Shown piece by piece: positions 1 through 5,499 of a DNA stretch of 5,499 nucleotides. Every line of letters begins with the position of its first letter. Positions within the stretch are counted from its first letter, which is position 1. The translations under genes and the position numbers were made by a program. Below the pieces are notes generated by a model. The model was not told the origin of the DNA and made no database searches. It was given only the letters and a program-made list of their open reading frames with translations. Where the stretch lies: positions 1-5,499 of the forward strand of contig CANQDY010000084.1 of assembly GCA_947593895.1 (NCBI GenBank), in the 5' to 3' direction. This DNA is from an uncultured Bacilli bacterium. Lineage in GTDB: Bacteria > Bacillota_I > Bacilli_A > RFN20 > CAG-449.

Positions 1-2912
1 TTACCGAGCTACTGGAATTTATCGATGGGAGTATTGTAGCAGCTCATAATGCCAGTTTTGATATTGGTTTTTTAAATGAGGCTTTTCTGAATAATGGCGG
101 ACAGAAAATTACTAATCCAGTTATTGATACATTATCTTTATCACGATATATGTTTCCAGATAATAAGTCACATACATTAGGAACATTATGTCGTCAATTT
201 GAAGTTAATTATGATGAGAATGTCGCCCATAGAGCGGATTACGATGCTCAGGTTTTACATGATGCCTGGCAATCAATGCTTGCAATTTTAACAAAGGATA
301 ATTTACATATCAGGCATAAAGATTTAGCCTATTTAACTAATGAGAGAATGCTAAAAAATCTTCGTTCAAGCCATGTTATTGTTTTTGCCAAAAATGCTCA
401 AGGATTAAAAGATTTATTTAAATTAGTATCATTGTCATGCATTGATTATTTTGCTGGTGGGACTAGAATTCCAAGAAGAGAGTTAATTAAATATCGAGAT
501 AATTTATTAATTGGTTCCGCTTGTTTTAATGGTGAAGTCTTCCAAACCGCCTTAACCAGAGGCGAGTCTGTATTATTAGATGTAATGAAATTCTATGATT
601 ATATTGAAATTCAACCGCCAGAAAATTATGTATATTTAATTAATATGGGTCAAATCAGTGATGAAAATCAACTCAAGAGAATATTAAGTGACATTTATGA
701 TGCATCAAAAAAGGCAAATAAAATCTGCGTTGCTACGGGAGATTGTCATTACTTATCTCCAGAAGATAAAATTTATCGTGATGTTTATGTATTTGCCAAA
801 GCTGTTGGAGGAGGGCGTCACCCATTAAATCCTCATCGAAGAGATAAATTTTATTTTGAAAATCCAGACCAACACTATAGAACTACTGATGAAATGCTTA
901 AATGTTTTGGATTTTTAGGCGCAGATATCGCTAAAAAAATCGTTATTGATAATACAAATTTTATTGCGTCACAATTAGATTATATTTATCCCGTAAAAGA
1001 TCGATTATATCCTCCACACATTAATAACTGTGAAAATAACTTAATTAGTTTATGCTACAAAACCGCAGAAGAACTTTATGGCAATCCTTTGCCAAAAATT
1101 GTTGATGATCGTTTAAAAGCCGAACTTGATGGAATTACTAAATATGGCTATTCGGTACAATATTGGATTGCTCATTGTATTGTAGAACAATCTCACAAAG
1201 ATGGATTTATGGTTGGTTCTCGTGGTAGTGTAGGATCATCTCTTGTTGCTTTTATGTCTAATATTACGGAGGTTAATGCTTTACAACCTCATTATCGTTG
1301 TCCAAAATGTAAGCATTCAATTTGGAATATTGATACGAAAAAATATCGTTCCGGTTATGATTTACCAGATCGTGTTTGCCCACATTGTGGATTCAAAATG
1401 GTTAAGGATGGTCAAAATATTCCATTTGCAACTTTTCTTGGTTTTCATGCTGAAAAAGTTCCAGATATTGATTTAAACTTCTCGGGTGATTATCAAGCAG
1501 TTGCTCATAATATGACTAAGGTTTTACTTGGTGAACATAATGTTTATCGAGCTGGAACAATTGAAACAGTTGCAGAAAAAACTGCATATGGTTATGCGCT
1601 TGGATACTATGAATGTTTAGGTATTGATCCTTCGACAATTAAAAATGCCGAGAAAACTCGTCTGGCCATTCATTGTCAAGATGTTAAAAGAACTACGGGT
1701 CAGCATCCAGGAGGAATTATTGTTATTCCTGATGATATGGATGTATATGATTTTACTCCAATTCAATATCCTGCAGATGATGTTAATTCGGTATGGAAAA
1801 CTACGCACTTTGACTTTCATAAGATTCATGATAATGTTTTAAAACTTGACTTACTTGGCCATGTTGATCCAACCGCTTTGAAAATGCTTGGTGATTTAAC
1901 AAAAATTAAACCAGAGGATATCCCACTTGATGATAAGAATGTTATTTCATTATTTAGCAGTGATAAAGCTTTAAAGCGTCATTCTAATTATTTAGAGGAA
2001 AAGACTGGAGCGTTAGGTCTTCCAGAGTTTGGGACAAATTTATCTCGTCAAATGCTTATTGAAACTAACCCTACTACTTTTGCAGATTTATTAATCATAT
2101 CCGGTTTATCTCATGGTACCGATGTTTGGAAGGGAAATGCTGAGGATTTAATTAATAATGGTATTTGTACTCTACAAGAAGTTATTGGATGTCGTGATGA
2201 CATTATGGTTTGGCTTTCAAGCCAAGGTATTGAACCATCAAAAGCCTTCAAAATTATGGAAGATGTTAGAAAAGGACGTCGATTAAAACCAGAAGATGAA
2301 AGTTTACTTCGGGAACATAAAATTCCAGAATACTATATTGAAGCGTGTAATAAAATTAAATATTTATTTCCAAAAGCTCACGCCGTTGCTTATGTTATGA
2401 TGGCATGTCGTGTTGCTTGGTATAAAGTTTATTGTCCTCTTGAATATTATGCAACTTATTTTTCTACGCGCGTTCATCAATTCGATATCAATGTTATGTC
2501 ACAAGGTGAAGAGGCAATTATTAGAAGACTTCAAGAATTAAAACAGATTAAGAATTCTTTAAAAAAACTTTCACCAAAAGAAGATGAAATTGAGAAATGT
2601 TTGTGTATAGCTTTAGAAATGGTAGAAAGAGGATATAATATCTCTATGATTAATCTTGATAAATCGATTAGTCGTTATTGGATTGTAGATAAGGAAAACA
2701 ATTCAATTATTCCTCCTTTTGATGTTCTTGATGGACTTGGTGAAGCAGTGGCAGAAACTGTTGTTGAGGCTAGAAATAAACACCCATTTTATTCGATTGA
2801 AGATTTACAAAGTAGAACAAGACTTTCTCAACAGCATATTGAAACTCTAAAAAAATTTAAAGTTCTTACCGGACTTCCTGAGTCAGACCAAATTTCCTTA
2901 TTTGATTGGTAG
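1..2912 (+). CDS. polC: DNA polymerase III PolC-type alpha subunit (5'-truncated by window edge)
   Basis: Replicative DNA polymerase of low-GC Gram-positives, combining polymerase and 3'-5' proofreading activities. The frame is open from base 3 and gives 969 visible residues; full-length PolC is about 1,430-1,450, so roughly 470 N-terminal residues lie off the left edge, including the OB fold, the first part of the PHP domain and exonuclease motif I. Visible in order: exonuclease motif II AHNASFD (Asp20) and motif III HRADYDA (His76, Asp81), a DEDDh fold; the rest of the PHP domain (GSACFNGEVF, ATGDCHYL); polymerase motif GSRGSVGSS (405-413); a four-cysteine zinc site (Cys433, 436, 459, 462); catalytic aspartates in PDIDLNFSG (Asp488, Asp490) and LKLDLLG (Asp616); TTGQHPGG; GLSHGTDVW; FPKAHAVAY; a helix-hairpin-helix region; and a C-terminal beta-clamp-binding motif QISLF (963-967). 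All visible catalytic residues are intact. The first in-frame ATG, at 150, is internal and not the start. The stop is TAG. The following kinase gene is probably co-transcribed. Confidence 0.98.
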   Translation, partial: TELLEFIDGSIVAAHNASFDIGFLNEAFLNNGGQKITNPVIDTLSLSRYMFPDNKSHTLGTLCRQFEVNYDENVAHRADYDAQVLHDAWQSMLAILTKDNLHIRHKDLAYLTNERMLKNLRSSHVIVFAKNAQGLKDLFKLVSLSCIDYFAGGTRIPRRELIKYRDNLLIGSACFNGEVFQTALTRGESVLLDVMKFYDYIEIQPPENYVYLINMGQISDENQLKRILSDIYDASKKANKICVATGDCHYLSPEDKIYRDVYVFAKAVGGGRHPLNPHRRDKFYFENPDQHYRTTDEMLKCFGFLGADIAKKIVIDNTNFIASQLDYIYPVKDRLYPPHINNCENNLISLCYKTAEELYGNPLPKIVDDRLKAELDGITKYGYSVQYWIAHCIVEQSHKDGFMVGSRGSVGSSLVAFMSNITEVNALQPHYRCPKCKHSIWNIDTKKYRSGYDLPDRVCPHCGFKMVKDGQNIPFATFLGFHAEKVPDIDLNFSGDYQAVAHNMTKVLLGEHNVYRAGTIETVAEKTAYGYALGYYECLGIDPSTIKNAEKTRLAIHCQDVKRTTGQHPGGIIVIPDDMDVYDFTPIQYPADDVNSVWKTTHFDFHKIHDNVLKLDLLGHVDPTALKMLGDLTKIKPEDIPLDDKNVISLFSSDKALKRHSNYLEEKTGALGLPEFGTNLSRQMLIETNPTTFADLLIISGLSHGTDVWKGNAEDLINNGICTLQEVIGCRDDIMVWLSSQGIEPSKAFKIMEDVRKGRRLKPEDESLLREHKIPEYYIEACNKIKYLFPKAHAVAYVMMACRVAWYKVYCPLEYYATYFSTRVHQFDINVMSQGEEAIIRRLQELKQIKNSLKKLSPKEDEIEKCLCIALEMVERGYNISMINLDKSISRYWIVDKENNSIIPPFDVLDGLGEAVAETVVEARNKHPFYSIEDLQSRTRLSQQHIETLKKFKVLTGLPESDQISLFDW

Positions 2913-2917
2913 AAATT

Positions 2918-3445
2918 ATGAAAATTGCAATTATTGGTTATTCGGGAAGTGGTAAATCTACTTTAGCTAGTGAACTTTCAAGTATTTATAAAATTCCACT
3001 TTTACATATGGATAAAATATCGTTTTATACAAATTGGGTGGAAAAAGAAGATGAAAAAAGAAAAGAAGCATTCAAAGAATTTATTAATAAAAATCCAAAT
3101 AATTGGGTAATAGATGGTAACTATACCCATATCTATCATAAACAAAGAATGGATGAGGCTGACTTGATTATTTTCTTAAATTTTAATCGCTTCACTTGCT
3201 ATTTTTCTGCATTAAAAAGGGCAATAATTTATCGAAATAAGCATCGAGAATCTGCACCAGAAAACTGCAAAGAGAAGTTCTCATTAGATTTTCAATGGTG
3301 GATTCTTCATGCTGGAAGAACAAAGCATAGAAAGAACCGTTATTATAAGGTAATTCAGCAATATAGCAATAAAGTATTAATTTTAAAGAATAGAAAAGAA
3401 GTTAGTTGTTATTTAACATTGCTAAAAAAATCATATATGAAGTAA
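2918..3445 (+). CDS. P-loop kinase-like ATPase, FlaR/'DNA topology modulation protein' type
   Basis: A 175-residue soluble P-loop NTPase resembling the small adenylate-kinase-like proteins annotated as FlaR or 'DNA topology modulation protein'. The true substrate of this family is not well established and the name should not be read as proof of a role in supercoiling. Seen in the sequence: Walker A GYSGSGKS (residues 7-14), the HMDKI segment (30-34), the family-typical WVIDGNY (63-69), RMDEADLIIFL (77-87) in the Walker B-like position, and a basic C-terminal half (LKRAIIY, then a run of Arg/Lys residues in GRTKHRKNRYY) that may form the lid and phosphate-binding surface. No signal peptide or membrane segment. 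I chose ATG 2918. An in-frame TTG at 2906 would add four residues and overlap polC, but it lacks a ribosome-binding site and the P-loop strand starts right after the ATG. The gap to the polC stop is five bases, and only a weak GGTAG (2908-2912) precedes the start, so translational coupling to polC is likely. A kinase of a nucleotide or other small molecule is equally possible. Confidence 0.85.
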   Translation: MKIAIIGYSGSGKSTLASELSSIYKIPLLHMDKISFYTNWVEKEDEKRKEAFKEFINKNPNNWVIDGNYTHIYHKQRMDEADLIIFLNFNRFTCYFSALKRAIIYRNKHRESAPENCKEKFSLDFQWWILHAGRTKHRKNRYYKVIQQYSNKVLILKNRKEVSCYLTLLKKSYMK

Positions 3446-3474
3446 AGTCAATAATAATAGACTTTACTTTTTTT
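3440..3474 (+). terminator. Rho-independent terminator of the polC-kinase transcript
   Basis: A perfect 10-bp inverted repeat, AAGTAAAGTC (3440-3449) and GACTTTACTT (3460-3469), encloses a 10-base AT loop and runs directly into seven T residues (3468-3474), followed by G and three more T. The stem is AT-rich, as expected in this genome. The left arm contains the kinase stop (TAA, 3443-3445) and most of the convergent PBP stop (TGA on the minus strand, 3448-3450); the right arm and T-run are antisense to the last PBP codons. On the minus strand the T-run lies nine bases beyond the stem, so termination in that direction would be weaker. Confidence 0.8.
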
Positions 3475-5295
3475 GTTTATCAATGAATTATAAAGCGTGA
3501 ACGATTTAAGAGAATCGGGAGTTTGATAATATAAATCTTTTTGATGTTCTGTCAAGGAGTTGGCAATTTCTTGAAACATTTTTCTCGCTAGTTTTGTATC
3601 GTGAATGTTTTGGTTATCATCATTTCCAACATAAACTCCAATGGTATATTTTGGATTAAAACCAATAACCCAATTGGTACTATCGGTTGATCCGGTTTTT
3701 CCACCAAAAGTATTGTTGGTTTGATAATTGCCAAGAGATGGGTAAGTATAACTTGATAAGGCAATATCAAATGGGGATTTTAACAAATGATTGATAATGA
3801 TTGTATTATTGCTATTAAGAATTTTTTTCTTTTTTTCGGGAATTTTTTTTAAAATTGTTGAATCGCTTAAATTGATTTGTTTTATGAAACTTGGAGAATA
3901 GTATGTTCCTTCACTTGCCAAGCAATTATATAGTGAGGTTAATTCTAAAGGAGTTAGAGAAATTGAGCCAAGACCAATAGTTGGATTAACATTACCACAT
4001 TCAATACCAAAATTGTCTAATAGATTTTGAATTTTACTTGAACCAATCATTAATGTGGTTTTCATAGCGTAAATATTATCGCTCAATGAAATAGCTTCAA
4101 CCATATTAATCTTTCTTTTAGCGTAAATATCACCAGCATTTTTTGGAGAATACATACCGATTCCTTCGATATTAAATGTTGTTGGCTCACTGGTGAATTT
4201 GGTTAATGGTGTCATACCTTCTTCAAGTCCTAAATAATAAAGAAAAGGCTTGATAGTTGAACCGATTTGTCTTTTGCTATATAAAGCGCGATTATATTGA
4301 GATTTGTTGTAATCAAAACCACCGATAAGTGTTAATACTTCAGAAGAATATGGTTTCATAACAACGATAGCAATTTCATCGTTCTTTGATAAATTTTGAT
4401 ATTTTTTAACAATCTTATTCACTTTATTATATACTTCACAATCAATGCAAGACTTAATCATTAATCCCTGTCTTAAGTATTTCTTTTTATTTAGATTTAG
4501 TTGTTTTAATTGATTTGTAATACCTTCGTGGTAATACATTAAATTATTATCAGCATTCTTATCGCTAAGAGTTAATTTTATTGGACGATTTAATTCTACA
4601 TAGTAAGTTTTTGTATCAAACACTTTATTTTCATATAAAGTTTGTAAAATTTGTTGTTGTTTTTGAATTGACTTTTCATAATCAATATCAGGGGCATAAA
4701 TATTTGGTGCGTTAATTATTCCTACTAAAAGTGCGGATTCACTATAATTGAGTTGGGAAGGTAGTTTATTAAAATAATATTCGCTTGCGCTTCTAATCCC
4801 ATAAAGATTATGTGCGAAATAACAATTGTTAATATACATCTCAAGAATTTTATCCTTAGTGTATTTTTGTTCAATTTTTTTAGCATACAATGCTTCTTTT
4901 ATTTTTCTAATATAAGTTTTTGAATTATCTAAATAAGATATTCTTGCTAATTGCTGAGTTATTGTTGAACCTCCTTGAGTGATTTGATTATTTTTTGCGT
5001 TTGTTATTAAACTTTTAAATATTCTTGAGTAATCTAATCCATTGTGTGAATAAAATCTTTTATCTTCAATGGTGACTATTGTGGTTTTAAATTCATCACT
5101 AATTTCATCAATTTTTGTATAGTCGGTGATTGTTGATTGAATTAATGAATATGCAATATTGTTTTCGTGGTCGTATATCATTACCTGATAAAGATGATTA
5201 AGATATACCTCAGGAAAGAGAATTAGAACAAAAAAATATCCGACAAATAATAGAATAATTACAAAGATTAAACATTTAAAAAATTTTCGTTTCAT
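3448..5295 (-). CDS. Class A penicillin-binding protein (peptidoglycan glycosyltransferase/transpeptidase)
   Basis: Bifunctional, membrane-anchored cell-wall synthase of 615 residues, at the short end for class A PBPs. It polymerises lipid II into glycan strands and cross-links the stem peptides outside the membrane. Residues 1-8 are basic and about 9-28 form one hydrophobic anchor. The GT51 domain (about 50-225) shows EDKRFYSHNG with the catalytic Glu77, GGSTITQQ (108-115), RKIKEALYAKKIE (130-142) and KDKILEMYIN (147-156). The transpeptidase domain (about 305-580) has all three active-site motifs: STIK with nucleophile Ser346, SDN (405-407) and KTGST (533-537), plus the VYVGNDDN strand. A short lysine- and tyrosine-rich tail follows, with no PASTA or other added domain. 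The start is ATG 5295, with a strong AGGTGA five bases before it; the GTG at 5304 lies inside that site. The gene converges on the kinase gene with two bases between stops and has its own upstream region. It could be a PbpD-, PbpF- or PonA-type enzyme; which one cannot be decided here. Confidence 0.96.
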   Translation of the reverse strand: MKRKFFKCLIFVIILLFVGYFFVLILFPEVYLNHLYQVMIYDHENNIAYSLIQSTITDYTKIDEISDEFKTTIVTIEDKRFYSHNGLDYSRIFKSLITNAKNNQITQGGSTITQQLARISYLDNSKTYIRKIKEALYAKKIEQKYTKDKILEMYINNCYFAHNLYGIRSASEYYFNKLPSQLNYSESALLVGIINAPNIYAPDIDYEKSIQKQQQILQTLYENKVFDTKTYYVELNRPIKLTLSDKNADNNLMYYHEGITNQLKQLNLNKKKYLRQGLMIKSCIDCEVYNKVNKIVKKYQNLSKNDEIAIVVMKPYSSEVLTLIGGFDYNKSQYNRALYSKRQIGSTIKPFLYYLGLEEGMTPLTKFTSEPTTFNIEGIGMYSPKNAGDIYAKRKINMVEAISLSDNIYAMKTTLMIGSSKIQNLLDNFGIECGNVNPTIGLGSISLTPLELTSLYNCLASEGTYYSPSFIKQINLSDSTILKKIPEKKKKILNSNNTIIINHLLKSPFDIALSSYTYPSLGNYQTNNTFGGKTGSTDSTNWVIGFNPKYTIGVYVGNDDNQNIHDTKLARKMFQEIANSLTEHQKDLYYQTPDSLKSFTLYNSLINKKSKVYYY

Positions 5296-5300
5296 AATTT

Positions 5301-5306
5301 TCACCT
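5301..5306 (-). promoter_or_regulatory. Shine-Dalgarno site of the PBP gene
   Basis: On the minus strand AGGTGA stands five bases before ATG 5295, which is good spacing. The site decides the start: the upstream in-frame GTG (5302-5304) is part of this ribosome-binding sequence and so is unlikely to be the initiator. Confidence 0.85.
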
Positions 5307-5323
5307 AATGTAAGTTTGGTAAA

Positions 5324-5352
5324 ATAATAAAAATTTATTCTTGAAATAAAAA
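5324..5352 (-). promoter_or_regulatory. Candidate sigma-A-type promoter for the PBP gene (proximal)
   Basis: Read on the minus strand, TATTAT (5324-5329) matches the -10 consensus at five of six bases. It lies 17 bases after TTTTTA (5347-5352), which matches the -35 consensus at only three of six. Transcription from here would give a leader of about 20-25 bases containing the AGGTGA site. The region is so AT-rich that -10-like sequences are expected by chance. Confidence 0.25.
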
Positions 5353-5357
5353 TGTTT

Positions 5358-5375
5358 TTAATTTTATAAAATTAA
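5358..5375. repeat. 18-bp perfect AT-only palindrome upstream of the PBP gene
   Basis: TTAATTTTATAAAATTAA is identical to its reverse complement over all 18 bases and ends where the flanks (T at 5357, C at 5376) stop pairing. It could be a regulator-binding site near the PBP promoter, but no regulator is visible, and a palindrome made only of A and T is less surprising in such a base-biased spacer. Confidence 0.5.
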
Positions 5376-5382
5376 CTTTTTA

Positions 5383-5393
5383 GGTTAATAACC
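5383..5393. repeat. Short inverted repeat GGTTA-A-TAACC
   Basis: Two perfect 5-base arms flank one A. The motif stands out because it holds four of the few G/C bases in this spacer. A copy of its left part, GGTTAAT, recurs at 5425-5431, which is 42 bases away or about four helical turns. It may be an operator; the evidence is only pattern. Confidence 0.3.
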
Positions 5394-5429
5394 GAATAAT
5401 ATTGAAATGAAGTTGATGAAAAAAGGTTA

Positions 5430-5435
5430 ATTATA
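5430..5435 (-). promoter_or_regulatory. Candidate distal -10 box for the PBP gene
   Basis: On the minus strand this is an exact TATAAT, but no recognisable -35 hexamer lies 16-18 bases upstream; the sequence there is only T-rich. If used, it would give a leader of roughly 130 bases spanning the palindrome and the GGTTA/TAACC repeat, which would then act within the RNA or as downstream operators. Confidence 0.2.
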
Positions 5436-5499
5436 AAAGCAAGTGCAACAAACAAAGAAAGAAAATTGAAAGAATAAAAAATGTAGTAAAAAAACTGAA

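Noticed and set aside
150..152. ATG 150 as the start of a shorter polymerase
   Set aside because: The frame continues upstream to the window edge and encodes exonuclease motif II (AHNASFD), so the ATG is internal methionine.
1243..1476. 77-codon plus-strand reading frame inside polC
   Set aside because: It overlaps the conserved zinc-site and catalytic region of polC in another frame, has a low-complexity hydrophobic translation and no ribosome-binding site.
1617..1842. Overlapping short frames on both strands (1617-1829 minus, 1624-1842 plus)
   Set aside because: Both lie wholly within the conserved PolC palm coding region and show no recognisable protein features; they are shadows.
2906..2917. 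TTG start adding MVEI to the kinase
   Set aside because: There is no ribosome-binding site before it, it overlaps the polC stop, and P-loop proteins of this type begin immediately before the first beta strand, matching ATG 2918.
3588..3770. 60-codon minus-strand frame inside the PBP gene
   Set aside because: It is a frame shadow of the KTG-motif region of the transpeptidase domain, which is clearly the coding frame.
5296..5304. GTG start adding three residues to the PBP
   Set aside because: The GTG is part of the AGGTGA ribosome-binding site for ATG 5295, so it is more likely not the initiator.
1..5499. Search for mobile elements, CRISPR, tRNA/rRNA or riboswitches
   Set aside because: Coding sequence fills nearly all of the window, and the only sizeable spacer (5307-5499) shows no cloverleaf, repeat array, transposase or conserved riboswitch core that I can recognise by eye.

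Overview
This looks like an ordinary chromosomal segment from a low-GC, walled, Gram-positive bacterium of the Bacillota (Bacilli/Erysipelotrichia-like, or an uncultured relative near the Mollicutes). The evidence is a PolC-type replicative polymerase, a class A penicillin-binding protein, strongly AT-biased codon use, and use of the standard genetic code. All 14 tryptophans in the three genes are TGG, and the PBP gene ends on TGA. That argues against the Mycoplasma/Spiroplasma lineage, which reads TGA as Trp, and against wall-less Acholeplasma-type organisms. I cannot name a genus.

Layout. Bases 1-2912 (+) hold the C-terminal two thirds of polC; its 5' end lies off the left edge. Five bases later, at 2918-3445 (+), comes a small P-loop kinase-like ATPase of the FlaR/'DNA topology modulation' type, probably on the same transcript. 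Convergent to it, with only two bases between stop codons, is a class A penicillin-binding protein at 3448-5295 (-). The stop codons of both genes lie in the left arm of a perfect 10-bp hairpin followed by a T-run. This hairpin ends the plus-strand operon and sits inside the last codons of the PBP gene. Bases 5307-5499 are very AT-rich, non-coding or mostly so, and probably carry the PBP promoter. They contain two candidate -10 boxes, an 18-bp perfect AT-only palindrome and a short GGTTA/TAACC inverted repeat. A T-rich minus-strand reading frame could be the tail of another gene off the right edge, but this is weak.

How the genes work together. PolC copies the chromosome and the PBP polymerises and cross-links peptidoglycan. 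Both are core growth functions, but nothing in the sequence ties them into one system. The kinase-like gene is the least understood of the three. I see no mobile element, CRISPR array, RNA gene, defence system or other clearly novel system. The most useful points are the shared stop-codon/terminator arrangement, the polC-kinase pairing, and a few residue departures in otherwise conserved motifs.
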